From CAZLQG01 sp964561655 (GTDB taxonomy: Bacteria; Patescibacteriota; Doudnabacteria; UBA920), in the NCBI GenBank assembly GCA_964561655.1, contig CAZLQG010000006.1:1-29468 (forward strand): 29,468 nt of DNA. The letters run 5' to 3'. Position numbers and translations under genes: made by a program. The notes beneath the pieces are model-generated. The model ran no database searches. It was given only the letters and a program-made list of their open reading frames with translations, and was not told the DNA's origin. Positions 6,020 through 14,271 of this stretch are shown here, in pieces. How positions within the stretch are numbered: the stretch's first letter is position 1; each line of letters opens with the position of its first letter.

Positions 6020-8569
6020 ATGTTTTTTGAGTTGACTGTTTTTAATATAGCGGTGCTGGCATTGTTTGTATTGATAGCGGTTTTTGCCGCTGTCTTTTTT
6101 TATTTTTATAAAAGGCATGTTTATCACAGCAAACATATCTTGCCAAGAACCATGGATTGGGTTTTTTTAGAAATCCAAATGCCGAAAGAGACCTCGCCGG
6201 ATAAAGATCAGCAAAGACAAAAAACTGAAGAAGAGAAGAAAGCTCTAATTTCCGTAGCAGAACAGCTATTTACCACACTTTCTGAATCCGGCCAAAGCAA
6301 GGGCTGGCTTTTGGGCAAAGATTATTACAGTTTTGAAATTGCCTGCACGGGTAAGAAAATATCTTTTTTTGTGAATTGCCCTAAACATTTGCAGTCGCTT
6401 GTGGAGAAACAAATCCAGGCGCAGTATCCCCACGCGTTTATTGAACAGGTGAAAGGCTATAATCCGTTTCAGGACGGGGGAGAAGTAGAGACTCAGGAAC
6501 TTGTTCTGAACAAAGCTTATGTTTATCCGTTTCGTACCTATAAAAATACGGAAAGCGATCCTTTGAATTCCATAACTAACGTCATGAGCAAGCTTACGGA
6601 AGAAGAAGGCGCTGCCGTGCAAATAATTATCAGCCCGACAGGAACTTCCTGGCAGGGCAGGCCGAGACATATGGCGCTGGAAGTTCAGCAGGGCAAAAAT
6701 CCGGAATTGGTGCAGAAAGGCAAAATCCACAAATTTGCTGTGGGTTTTGCAAGGGGCGTGGGAAAAGGCCTCGCGGGCAATCCTCAAGGCCAGCCCTCGC
6801 ACGCGCACAAAGATTTGTCGGGCTACGGCAGTCCCATAAGCTTGATGCCCATGCAGCAGGAAATTGTAAAGAAATTAGAAGAAAAGGCCAGCCGTCCCGG
6901 GTTTAAAACCAACATCAGAATAATTACATCCTCGAAAATTCCGGGCAATGCCGGCCGGCACATGCACAATCTGCTTTCGTCTTTTTTGCAGTTCAATATG
7001 CCGCCGTTTAACGGCCTTCACGTAAAGAACAAAAAAAAGAGCGAGGTTTTGAGGGATTATATTTTTAGGGTTTTTAGAGATGAAGGTTTTGCAAGATCGC
7101 TTTTAAATACCGAAGAGCTGGCGAGCCTTTGGCATCTTCCCACCCCCTATATTGAAACGCCCAACATTAAGTGGCTGATTTCCAAAAAAGCTCCGCCGCC
7201 GGTAAATATGCCTGAAAAAGGCTTGCTTTTAGGGCGCAATATTTACCGCAATTTTGAAACAAAGGTTTTCATTGAGCGCGAAGACCGGCGCAGGCATATG
7301 TACATTATCGGCCGGACCGGCAGCGGCAAAACCGAGATTATGAAATATATGTCCGTGCAGGACATAAAAAACGGTGAAGGGCTTTGCGTGATTGACCCGC
7401 ACGGGGATTTTATTGAAGACATTTTACCGCACGTGCCCAAAGAGCGCGCCGAAGATGTTATTCTTTTTGAGCCTTTTGACATGGAGCGGCCCATGGGCCT
7501 GAACATGTTGCAGGTAGATAGTGAGGAGCAGAAAGATTTCGCGGTGCAGGAAATGATTTCTATTTTTTATAAATTGGTAACCGACCCGGCCATGTTGGGT
7601 CCGATGTTTGAGCACAACATGCGAAATGCCATGCTGACTTTAATGGCGGACGAGGAGCATCCGGGAACCATAGCTGATATCCCCAGAATTTTTACGGATA
7701 CGGATTTTCAAAAGTATAAGCTTTCCAAAGTTAAAGACCCGGTGGTGCGGCTGTTTTGGGAAAAAGAAATGGCTAAGACCTCGGACTTTCATAAAAGTGA
7801 AATGCTCGGCTATTTGATTTCCAAAGTCGGTCGGTTTGTGGAAAACGCCATGATGCGCAATATTGTGGGACAACCAAGATCTGCGTTTAATTTTAGGAAG
7901 GCGATGGATGAAAAGAAGATTTTGTTGATTAATTTAGCCAAAGGGAAAGTGGGGGAAATTAACGCTAAACTATTGGGCCTTATCATTGTCAGCAAATTGC
8001 AGATGGCTGCGCTGTCGCGCGCAGACACCCGCGAAGCTGAACGCAAAGATTTTTATTTGTACGTGGATGAGTTCCAGAACTTTATTACCGACGCGTTTTC
8101 TTCCATTTTGTCCGAGGCTAGAAAGTATAAGTTAAATCTTGTAATTGCGCATCAATATTTGGGCCAGCTGGAGCAGCAGGCGGGGGCGCAGGGCGCGGCC
8201 AGCAAGGATTTGCGCGATGCGGTGTTCGGCAATGCTGGCACTATGGTGTCTTTTAGAATTGGCGCGGAAGACGCAGAGGCAATGGCCAAGGAATTTGCCC
8301 CGACCTTCAACGAGTTTGATTTGGTGAACGTGGACAGGTTTAACGCATACGTTAAATTGATGATCCAAGGTACTGCCTCAAAGCCCTTTAACATGGTTAC
8401 CTACCCGCTTTCCAGAGACAGCAACGAAGAATTGGCCAAGAAAATAAGGGAACTCTCCAGGCTTAAATTTGGCCGGCCACGGGCAGAGGTAGAAGCGGAA
8501 ATTTTGGAGGCAAGCCAGGTGGCGGAAAGAATGAGCGAGGGTCCTGCCGCCATAGAAAGAGGGTTATAA
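6020..8569 (+). CDS. Membrane-anchored VirD4/TraG-like P-loop ATPase
   Basis: An 849-residue protein with one or two membrane segments at about residues 5-29 (FNIAVLALFVLIAVFAAVFF), then a soluble region of about 380 residues conserved in CPR proteins, then a hexameric-type ATPase domain. Walker A is GRTGSGKT at residues 431-438, followed by a strand with IDPHGDF; Walker B is YLYVDEFQNF with Asp683-Glu684. This order fits the VirD4/TraG and TraC/HerA group (DUF87/TraM-recognition type), which move DNA or protein through the envelope or act on DNA ends. No other type IV secretion genes are nearby, so a stand-alone or scattered system is implied. The ATG is two bases after an inverted repeat, with only GGGG as a possible ribosome site. 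Confidence 0.85.
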   Translation: MFFELTVFNIAVLALFVLIAVFAAVFFYFYKRHVYHSKHILPRTMDWVFLEIQMPKETSPDKDQQRQKTEEEKKALISVAEQLFTTLSESGQSKGWLLGKDYYSFEIACTGKKISFFVNCPKHLQSLVEKQIQAQYPHAFIEQVKGYNPFQDGGEVETQELVLNKAYVYPFRTYKNTESDPLNSITNVMSKLTEEEGAAVQIIISPTGTSWQGRPRHMALEVQQGKNPELVQKGKIHKFAVGFARGVGKGLAGNPQGQPSHAHKDLSGYGSPISLMPMQQEIVKKLEEKASRPGFKTNIRIITSSKIPGNAGRHMHNLLSSFLQFNMPPFNGLHVKNKKKSEVLRDYIFRVFRDEGFARSLLNTEELASLWHLPTPYIETPNIKWLISKKAPPPVNMPEKGLLLGRNIYRNFETKVFIEREDRRRHMYIIGRTGSGKTEIMKYMSVQDIKNGEGLCVIDPHGDFIEDILPHVPKERAEDVILFEPFDMERPMGLNMLQVDSEEQKDFAVQEMISIFYKLVTDPAMLGPMFEHNMRNAMLTLMADEEHPGTIADIPRIFTDTDFQKYKLSKVKDPVVRLFWEKEMAKTSDFHKSEMLGYLISKVGRFVENAMMRNIVGQPRSAFNFRKAMDEKKILLINLAKGKVGEINAKLLGLIIVSKLQMAALSRADTREAERKDFYLYVDEFQNFITDAFSSILSEARKYKLNLVIAHQYLGQLEQQAGAQGAASKDLRDAVFGNAGTMVSFRIGAEDAEAMAKEFAPTFNEFDLVNVDRFNAYVKLMIQGTASKPFNMVTYPLSRDSNEELAKKIRELSRLKFGRPRAEVEAEILEASQVAERMSEGPAAIERGL

Positions 8570-8584
8570 CAAGAAATCATTTTT

Positions 8585-8593
8585 TGGTATAAT
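8585..8593 (+). promoter_or_regulatory. Extended -10 promoter for the 8631 gene
   Basis: TGGTATAAT, 38 bases before the ATG at 8631, is an extended -10 identical to the one before mreB. No clear -35. Confidence 0.55.
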
Positions 8594-8630
8594 ATTAATT
8601 AAGCGGCTACCATCATTAAAATTTAATTCT

Positions 8631-9092
8631 ATGCCGGAAACCAAAACTAATTTTGCCATTAATGAACTGGTTGCCTTATTTTTGGCAGAAGTGATTCGGA
8701 GCCGCCGGACGAGTTTAAGGCGCGCCGCGGAAATTGCGCGGTATGTGGTGGCAAATATCCAGCGTATTCGTACCGAAGAAGAAGCTTTGTCACTGCTTAC
8801 GGAAGTTGAAAAGGATTTTGAGGAAGTTGTCACCTTAAAACAGGTTTTGCATTTCGGATACCACAAATCCAGCGTAAAAATCTATGAGGAAGATATAAAA
8901 GAATACGCAGCGCGGATTTTTGTAAAAGACATGGTGCTTTCCTCGTCTTTTTTGCAGGATGCCGCCAAAAACGGGATGACCATTCAGGAATTGTGCTTAA
9001 GGTATCCGGACTTTAGCAATTATCTTTTTAGGTCGTCTGAAAGGGCTGAATTAATCTCTGATTTTGGGCCGGTTATGCAGGCAGCTGTTTGA
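8631..9092 (+). CDS. Helical soluble protein of unknown function
   Basis: A 153-residue protein that appears all-helical, with no membrane segment, Cys cluster or catalytic motif that I recognise. The first half is basic (VIRSRRTSLRRAAEIARYVV), which could contact nucleic acid or membrane surface; the middle has a heptad-like stretch (EEEALSLLTEVEKDFEEVV) and the end is mixed. It follows the VirD4-like ATPase gene with its own extended -10 promoter. It is a plausible partner of the ATPase only by position. Confidence 0.6.
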   Translation: MPETKTNFAINELVALFLAEVIRSRRTSLRRAAEIARYVVANIQRIRTEEEALSLLTEVEKDFEEVVTLKQVLHFGYHKSSVKIYEEDIKEYAARIFVKDMVLSSSFLQDAAKNGMTIQELCLRYPDFSNYLFRSSERAELISDFGPVMQAAV

Positions 9093-9096
9093 TTAT

Positions 9097-9125
9097 TTGC
9101 CAGTTTTTATTTTTATTGCTATAAT
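9097..9125 (+). promoter_or_regulatory. Promoter for the 9237 gene
   Basis: TTGCCA (9097-9102), a 17-base spacer and TATAAT (9120-9125) with the TGC extension give a near-consensus promoter. The predicted start point leaves an untranslated leader of about 100 bases before the ATG at 9237. Confidence 0.65.
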
Positions 9126-9236
9126 CTATCTGCTTTGTCAGATGATGCTGAAGCCTGAAAATACTGGCTTTTAACGAAACAAAAGCGACAATTTATAAAA
9201 GATTAGAATAAGTTTTATTATTGGTAAAACAAAAAT

Positions 9237-9863
9237 ATGGATAAACTTTCGAATTTGGCGCTGATTGCCCAAATGTTAGATTCAGCCGAGAAAAACATCC
9301 AGTCCGCCAAACAGCTTTTACGCGAAACTATGGGCGGCAAAATGCCTAAAGGCAACGGTAGTTCGGGGCTTTTTGAAAAAGCTGGGGTTTTATCCGTGTC
9401 CGAAGGCGGCAAAGTAGTAGAAGGGGTGTTCGACGGGCAGAATATGATAGGCCCGGACAAAAAGCAATACCCGGTTCCGGCGAATTACGCTTCCAAATCA
9501 AAATTGGTGGAAGGCGACGTGTTGAAATTGACCATTGCGGAAGACGGGTCTTTTATTTATAAGCAGATTGGCCCGGTGGAAAGAAAGAAAATGCTTGGAG
9601 TTTTAACCGTGGATGACAAAGGGGATTTTAAAGTCATCGCGGAAGGCAGGTCTTATAAAATTTTGGTTGCGTCTTTAACTTATTTTAAGGCCGAGACGGG
9701 AGACGAAGTAACGATAGTGACGCCCAAAGAGATTGAATCCGCTTGGGCCGCGGTGGAAAATGTGATTAAGAAAGCTTCAGGTACTGCTCATACTGATTTG
9801 GAAATGGATGAAGAGGCGGACAGCGGCAAAAAGGTCAAGCTTGATGAAGATATGGAGCTTTAA
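9237..9863 (+). CDS. Acidic beta-rich protein of unknown function
   Basis: A 208-residue soluble protein. Residues 1-30 look helical (LIAQMLDSAEKNIQSAKQLL), followed by a Gly-rich linker. The core is strand-rich with many Gly and Asp turns: VVEGVFDGQNMIGPDKKQYP, then NYASKSKLVEGDVLKLTIAE and FIYKQIGPVERKKMLGVLTV. The tail is highly acidic (DLEMDEEADSGKKVKLDEDM). I recall similar proteins as a lineage-restricted conserved hypothetical of CPR genomes, but no function can be assigned. The long leader and good promoter suggest solid expression. A small nucleic-acid-binding or ribosome-linked beta-barrel is one possibility, without direct evidence. Confidence 0.65.
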   Translation: MDKLSNLALIAQMLDSAEKNIQSAKQLLRETMGGKMPKGNGSSGLFEKAGVLSVSEGGKVVEGVFDGQNMIGPDKKQYPVPANYASKSKLVEGDVLKLTIAEDGSFIYKQIGPVERKKMLGVLTVDDKGDFKVIAEGRSYKILVASLTYFKAETGDEVTIVTPKEIESAWAAVENVIKKASGTAHTDLEMDEEADSGKKVKLDEDMEL

Positions 9864-9898
9864 AGCAAGTTTAAAATTAAAAATTAAAAATTATGGAG

Positions 9899-9914
9899 TC
9901 CCGCCAAGTCGGGA
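9899..9914. repeat. Small hairpin just before the GtrA-like start
   Basis: TCCCG (9899-9903) pairs with CGGGA (9910-9914) around CCAAGT. It sits between an AT-repeat ending in ATGG at 9893 and the real start ATGG at 9924, an arrangement like that before tpiA. Confidence 0.45.
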
Positions 9915-9923
9915 TATCTATAA

Positions 9924-10589
9924 ATGGTCTTAAATCAACAGCCTACAATTACACCGGACCAAAAGCTTGCCGTTTTTTTGCAAAAATGGCCGGTGATTAT
10001 GCAGTTTTTAAAATTCGCCGGGATCGGTTTTTTAACCACCGCGGTGGATTTTTTAGTTTTGAACTTGATTTCCAAATATTTAGGCGTGAATGAGGGTTTA
10101 AAGCTTGGTGGGGTGAACGTGGTTAGTTTTGGCGCGGCGGTGCTGCACAGTTATTTTTGGAACAAGCATTGGGCTTTTGGGGACATTCAAGTAGGCGTTT
10201 GGAGAAATTTTTGGCGTACAGTCCTAATTGGCGCAATTGGCGTGCTTGGGGTGGCTGCTGCGGTTTTGGGAGGAAATGCCGCGGCGCCGGCTTGGTACTA
10301 CTTGATTGTGCTGGGAGTTTTGGCCATCACGGAAATTGTTATCTGGGTTAGGTATAATCTTGGGAACCTGTTTGCCTCTGGACCTTCTTTGGGGCACACG
10401 CTCTTGGCATTTTTAGTCGTTAGCATAATTGGGGCGGCTATAAATAGCGGATTGGTGGGGATTTTGACGCAGTACTGGCATATTACGCAGAATCTTGACC
10501 TGAATAAGAACCTGGCTAAAGTCATTGCCTCCGTAGTTTCCTTAATGTGGAATTTTACCGGCTATAAGCTGATAGTTTTTAAAAAATAA
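9924..10589 (+). CDS. GtrA-like membrane protein with duplicated helical units
   Basis: A 221-residue polytopic membrane protein of the GtrA type, a family implicated in moving lipid-linked sugars across the membrane or in cell-surface polysaccharide synthesis. The first copy starts at residue 28 (LKFAGIGFLTTAVDFLVLNL) and ends in HSYFWNKHWAFGD. A second, weaker copy is at the C-terminus (LLAFLVVSIIGAAINSGLV, then MWNFTGYKLIVFKK), with extra membrane segments in between. The usual GtrA protein is about 120-140 residues with four helices, so this is an enlarged or tandem version. It is followed by a strong terminator. No glycosyltransferase gene is adjacent. Confidence 0.75.
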   Translation: MVLNQQPTITPDQKLAVFLQKWPVIMQFLKFAGIGFLTTAVDFLVLNLISKYLGVNEGLKLGGVNVVSFGAAVLHSYFWNKHWAFGDIQVGVWRNFWRTVLIGAIGVLGVAAAVLGGNAAAPAWYYLIVLGVLAITEIVIWVRYNLGNLFASGPSLGHTLLAFLVVSIIGAAINSGLVGILTQYWHITQNLDLNKNLAKVIASVVSLMWNFTGYKLIVFKK

Positions 10590-10608
10590 GATTTTTAAAG
10601 TGAGAAGT

Positions 10609-10632
10609 AACGCCTTTTTAGGGCGTTTTTTT
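10609..10632 (+). terminator. Rho-independent terminator after the GtrA-like gene
   Basis: AACGCC (10609-10614) pairs with GGCGTT (10622-10627) across a 7-base loop, followed by a run of T to 10632. The dnaX promoter starts four bases later. Confidence 0.75.
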
Positions 10633-10635
10633 GTA

Positions 10636-10644
10636 TGCTATAAT
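10636..10644 (+). promoter_or_regulatory. Extended -10 promoter for dnaX
   Basis: TGCTATAAT lies directly behind the preceding terminator and about 100 bases before the dnaX ATG. A GGGAGGA purine run at about 10720 in the leader is too far from the ATG to serve as its Shine-Dalgarno site. Confidence 0.55.
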
Positions 10645-10746
10645 TGGGAAGACAGAAGGATATCTTTGTTCATGGTATTTATGGCGGTTTTGTATCCTTT
10701 TTAAGCCGATTAAAGATGCGGGAGGACAGGTAAAAATATCAAAATT

Positions 10747-12306
10747 ATGGCAGTCTTATATCGTAAATATCGGCCGCAAGTCTTCTCAGAAGTTTTGGGG
10801 CAAAAGTACATAATTCAAACGCTTAAAAATCAGGTAAAAAGCGGCAAAGTTGCCCATGCCTATTTGTTCACGGGCGGCCGGGGAGTGGGCAAGACTTCGG
10901 TGGCAAGGGTTCTGGCCAAGGCGGTAAATTGTGAAGAGAGAATTAAGAATCAAGAAGCGGGAAGCAAGAAAGAACTAGATGACGCTTGCGGGAAATGCAA
11001 TGTTTGTACCGCCATCGCCCAGGGAAATTTTATTGATTTGGTGGAAATTGATGCTGCTTCCAATACCGGAGTAGACAATATCCGCGAGCTTATTGAGCAT
11101 GTAAAATTTAGCCCGAGCGTTTCTAAATTTAAGGTTTTTATTATTGATGAAGTCCACATGCTTTCTAAGGGCGCTTTTAACGCGCTGCTTAAGACTTTGG
11201 AAGAGCCGCCCAAACACGCGATTTTTGTCTTGGCCACGACCGAGGCCGGCAAGGTGCCTGCCACCATTGTTTCCAGGACACAGCGGTTTGATTTTAAACG
11301 CTTGGACGAAGGGGATTTGAAAAAGCAGGTTGAACAAATTTTGGAATCTGAAAAAGTTAAACTCAGCGGCGAAGTCGTGGGACTGATTGCCCAGAACGCG
11401 GAAGGAAGCTCGAGGGACGCTTTAAGTCTTTTAGACAAGGTTTTAACTTTAGGCGAAAAAGTAAGCATAAGCGATGCCCAACATCTTTTAGGCATTACCG
11501 ATACAGCGATGTGCGACGAGCTGCTTGGTCTTATTGCGGGGAAAAACATTGAAGGAATACCCGGGTTTTTTGACCGACTGTCGGATCAGGGTACGGATTT
11601 TGCAGTTTTCAACCGTGATTTTTTGGAATTCTTGAGAAAGGTTTTAGTCGCCAAAATTACCGGCGAGACAGATTTTACTGCGCGGGACGAAAGTTTAAAG
11701 CAAAAGCTAAAGCAGCATGCAGGCTCGCTGGAGTTTAACGGTTTAATTTTTATAATTAGGTTGTTTTTAAAATCCTACAAAGATTTAAATTTTGCTCCCA
11801 GTCCCCAGCTGCCATTGTTAGTAGCCAGTCTTGAGGCGGTTTACAGAAGCGGCTCTGCCGGCTTGCCGCCATCTTCTTTTTTTAAAGATCAAAGTTCCAA
11901 AATCGCCTCTTCTGTGCCTTCGGTTCACATATCACAAAATCAGGCTGAAAACTTTGCTGATGCCCAAGCGGCTGAAATCAGTCTTAAAGAGGTTAAAGGG
12001 TTTTGGCTGAAGTTTATAAATGAAATTAAAGCAGTCAATGGCCCGCTGGCAAACCTGGTTAAGAATTCTTCCATAACCGGGACAGAAAAGGGAGCCATTA
12101 AACTTTCGGTAAAATTTTTATTTAACAAACAGAACTTGGAGAATCCCAAGAGCCAGGAATTGCTTTCGGAATTGCTCCAGAAAGTGAGCGGCAAAGAATT
12201 ATCTTTAAGGGCGGAAGTGGAAAAGGGCGAAAATCACGCCGCTTCAGAGCCCGCGCAGGCTTTATCCGATGCTCTAAAGATTTTTGGGGGAGAACTGGTT
12301 GACTAA
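10747..12306 (+). CDS. dnaX: DNA polymerase III subunit gamma/tau
   Basis: A 519-residue clamp-loader ATPase that loads the beta clamp on DNA during replication. The N-terminus VLYRKYRPQVFSEVLGQ is the family signature. Walker A is GGRGVGKT (residues 43-50). The zinc-binding Cys residues are at 62, 81, 84 and 87 (CGKCNVC). Walker B is FIIDEVHMLS, the SRC-like motif is VSRTQRFDFKRL, and EIDAASNTGVDNIREL is the conserved box between them. The linker after about residue 370 is Ser/Pro-rich and the C-terminal about 90 residues are probably the tau-type domain. I see no obvious slippery A-run with a downstream hairpin, so a single full-length product is likely. Unlike many bacteria, no ybaB or recR follows. 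Confidence 0.96.
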   Translation: MAVLYRKYRPQVFSEVLGQKYIIQTLKNQVKSGKVAHAYLFTGGRGVGKTSVARVLAKAVNCEERIKNQEAGSKKELDDACGKCNVCTAIAQGNFIDLVEIDAASNTGVDNIRELIEHVKFSPSVSKFKVFIIDEVHMLSKGAFNALLKTLEEPPKHAIFVLATTEAGKVPATIVSRTQRFDFKRLDEGDLKKQVEQILESEKVKLSGEVVGLIAQNAEGSSRDALSLLDKVLTLGEKVSISDAQHLLGITDTAMCDELLGLIAGKNIEGIPGFFDRLSDQGTDFAVFNRDFLEFLRKVLVAKITGETDFTARDESLKQKLKQHAGSLEFNGLIFIIRLFLKSYKDLNFAPSPQLPLLVASLEAVYRSGSAGLPPSSFFKDQSSKIASSVPSVHISQNQAENFADAQAAEISLKEVKGFWLKFINEIKAVNGPLANLVKNSSITGTEKGAIKLSVKFLFNKQNLENPKSQELLSELLQKVSGKELSLRAEVEKGENHAASEPAQALSDALKIFGGELVD

Positions 12307-12333
12307 AGAATTATTTTGCGTTTTTTAAAAAAG

Positions 12334-12342
12334 TGGTAAAAT
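12334..12342 (+). promoter_or_regulatory. Extended -10 promoter for the 12364 gene
   Basis: TGGTAAAAT, one change from the TGGTATAAT form, is centred about 25 bases before the ATG at 12364. Confidence 0.5.
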
Positions 12343-12363
12343 AAAGCAGTAAAGTAAAAAAGT

Positions 12364-14121
12364 ATGCTCGAAACAAAAGAACAAAAAAATATTTTGCTTA
12401 TTGTCGGCGTGTTAATTGTTATTTTAAGCCTGGTTTCGCTGTGGGGGCGGTCGAATTTTATCCCCCAAAGCCAGCCTCAGGATAAAACTAATGGGGATAA
12501 TTTTTTGCAATCTCAAGCTTATTTGAATTATTTAAACAGCCTTGAAATAGATAAACAAGCAAGCCAAGAGCTGTTCCAGGAAATTTTAAGCGAAGAAGAC
12601 ATTAGGAATGAAGTGGAAAAAGCCCTCAAAGTTGACCAGGTTATTACCCTGCCGGAAATTGACGAAAGGGATTTGAACATTTCCGGCGATCACAGCAAAG
12701 AAGCAATGGAAAATTATCTTTCCACGGTTTTAGGCTATACGATTGATTTTAATGATCAGAATAAAAGCCTAAATGAGCAGTTGTTCAGCGGCGATTTGTC
12801 CAGCACGCAGGAATTAATGGAAAATTATCAAAAATTGTATGAAGAGCTTAAGGGCGTGGAAACTCCGGAAGAAATGCTTGGGCTTCATAAAAGCATGCTG
12901 AAGTCTTATGTTTCGTATGGCGATTTAATCCAAACTTCTAAGCAGCATGCGGCGGGTGATAACGAAAATTCTTGGCCTGAACTTTATCATGACTACGCAG
13001 TGGTGAATGATCAGCTGAAATTCTATCGTGGAGAACTTAATAGGTTAGCTAACGAGTATCAAATTTCTGCTATAACGGTAAAGTTGAATTACGCGCAAGG
13101 TGAAGACAAGGCTAAAGTGCCTTTCATAAAAACCACCCATGCTTTTCTTGGTTTCGGGGATTTAACAGTCACGATTGGAGACATTCCTAGAATTATAAAA
13201 GAAGCTATCCAGGAAGGCTTGGTGGCTTCATTTTCTCAGTTTATGGGTTCTATGATAAACAATCTTATCGATAAAATTGAAAGTAATTATTTAATTGCCA
13301 ATTTTTTGTATTATACAGATGCATTGGTCGCCGGGCAGTATACGGAAGATTATTTGGCCAAATACGTATCGGATGACTTTGACAGGGAAGTCATTAAAAC
13401 TTTTATTCCGCAGTTTTCCTGCGGAGCGGGCAACGAATTTTTGGCGCCGGTGTTTAAAGCGAAGGCGCAGGAATATTTAGGCTTTGACGCGAATTTGTTA
13501 AGCCCAAACGATCCGGATTATTACAATAAAATGGCCCGTGTAGGCAGTTTCCTCTCCTCACCGCAAGGCTGGCAGCTTCATTATCAGGATATAGCCAATA
13601 TTGCCAAGAGCGAAGCGGAGAAGTCGGCGGAAAGAGAACTAACCAGCCCCGGCCTTAAAACCCCGAGAGATTCAGTTAATAATGCTATTAGCCAGTCAAT
13701 AAACAGTATAGTCAGCGCCCAAAGAGCCAGCTTTAACGCGATTATGCAGCTGGGCATCCAAAATGCCGAATATTTTATTAGTTCGTTTATTTCTTCCTTA
13801 ACGCAGTCCATAATTAATAAATATGTGTTCAGGGGAGTGACCGGTGACGGCAGCCTGATGGGCGTATTAAAAGAGCAACCGTTATGCATGGCCGCCGCGC
13901 AGCTCCAATTGGTTTTGCCTGCTGAAGATACGGAATATATACAGCCGCCGCTGCCGCCGGATGAACAGACGCTCATTCAGCAGGCTTGTGAAAAAACCCC
14001 AAGAGGGTGTGAAGGCGTATATTCGAGTTATACGGATTGCCTGAATCAAACTGGGGACGTTAATGGTTGTTGTGATTATTTCCCGCAGGAGCCCGCTTGC
14101 AGTGTTGGCGGAAACCCGTAA
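12364..14121 (+). CDS. Large membrane-anchored protein of unknown function
   Basis: A 585-residue protein with one N-terminal membrane segment (about residues 9-27, ILLIVGVLIVILSLVSLWG) and a long extracytoplasmic or periplasm-like part. The part after the anchor is mostly helical and acidic to about residue 260. A more hydrophobic, Ser/Asn-rich helical region near 265-320 (LVASFSQFMGSMINNLIDKI) and another near 440-490 (ISSFISSLTQSIINKYVF) may be amphipathic. The C-terminal 60 residues have several Cys (ACEKTPRGCEG, NGCCDYFPQEPAC) that could form disulfides. I recognise no family. It lies between dnaX and ruvX, with its own promoter and a terminator, so it is probably a single-gene unit. A role in the surface or in DNA uptake or secretion is speculation. 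Confidence 0.7.
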   Translation: MLETKEQKNILLIVGVLIVILSLVSLWGRSNFIPQSQPQDKTNGDNFLQSQAYLNYLNSLEIDKQASQELFQEILSEEDIRNEVEKALKVDQVITLPEIDERDLNISGDHSKEAMENYLSTVLGYTIDFNDQNKSLNEQLFSGDLSSTQELMENYQKLYEELKGVETPEEMLGLHKSMLKSYVSYGDLIQTSKQHAAGDNENSWPELYHDYAVVNDQLKFYRGELNRLANEYQISAITVKLNYAQGEDKAKVPFIKTTHAFLGFGDLTVTIGDIPRIIKEAIQEGLVASFSQFMGSMINNLIDKIESNYLIANFLYYTDALVAGQYTEDYLAKYVSDDFDREVIKTFIPQFSCGAGNEFLAPVFKAKAQEYLGFDANLLSPNDPDYYNKMARVGSFLSSPQGWQLHYQDIANIAKSEAEKSAERELTSPGLKTPRDSVNNAISQSINSIVSAQRASFNAIMQLGIQNAEYFISSFISSLTQSIINKYVFRGVTGDGSLMGVLKEQPLCMAAAQLQLVLPAEDTEYIQPPLPPDEQTLIQQACEKTPRGCEGVYSSYTDCLNQTGDVNGCCDYFPQEPACSVGGNP

Positions 14122-14133
14122 GAAAATTTTAAC

Positions 14134-14169
14134 AACCCGTTTCCGATATCCTTGGGGCGGGTTTTGTGT
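14134..14169 (+). terminator. Probable terminator after the 12364 gene
   Basis: AACCCG (14134-14139) pairs with CGGGTT (14158-14163), followed by TTTGTGTT. The loop is 18 bases and the T tract is interrupted, so it is weaker than the other terminators here. Confidence 0.55.
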
Positions 14170-14175
14170 TATAAT
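14167..14175 (+). promoter_or_regulatory. Extended -10 promoter for ruvX
   Basis: TGTTATAAT. Transcription would begin near 14182, inside the left arm of the inverted repeat at 14179-14264, so the 5' end of the message could pair with the bases just before the ruvX start. Confidence 0.55.
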
Positions 14176-14178
14176 AAA

Positions 14179-14264
14179 TCCAGCACTTTCTGTTTTTTTA
14201 AGATAGTTAACAAATAATTTATCTTCGTTGCGGATTGACGGGGTACTTAAGAGAAAGTGCTGGA
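14179..14264. repeat. GCACTTTCT inverted-repeat element, copy 2 (before ruvX)
   Basis: TCCAGCACTTTCT (14179-14191) and AGAAAGTGCTGGA (14252-14264) are perfect 13-bp inverted repeats, 86 bases overall. Inside, AAGATA and TATCTT form a smaller stem. The left flank reads ATAATAAA and the right flank TAAAT, as in copy 1 at 5922-6017. The right end lies seven bases before the ruvX ATG. Confidence 0.8.
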
Positions 14265-14271
14265 TAAATTA

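Noticed and set aside
6266..6808. 180-codon minus-strand frame inside the ATPase gene
   Set aside because: Antisense shadow of a well-supported coding sequence, with no recognisable domain.
9893..10093. 66-codon frame overlapping the GtrA-like gene
   Set aside because: Composition is unlike a protein family, it overlaps the GtrA-like gene in another frame, and membrane-protein features are all in the 9924 frame.
10950..11549. Long open frame on the minus strand opposite dnaX
   Set aside because: It is entirely antisense to a clear dnaX, has a Ser-rich composition typical of mirror frames and no family motif.
10747..12306. Programmed frameshift in dnaX producing a separate gamma subunit
   Set aside because: No A-rich slippery heptamer followed by a stable hairpin was seen near the expected position.
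14257..14271. GTG start for ruvX
   Set aside because: It lies inside the inverted repeat; the ATG at 14272 gives the standard family start.
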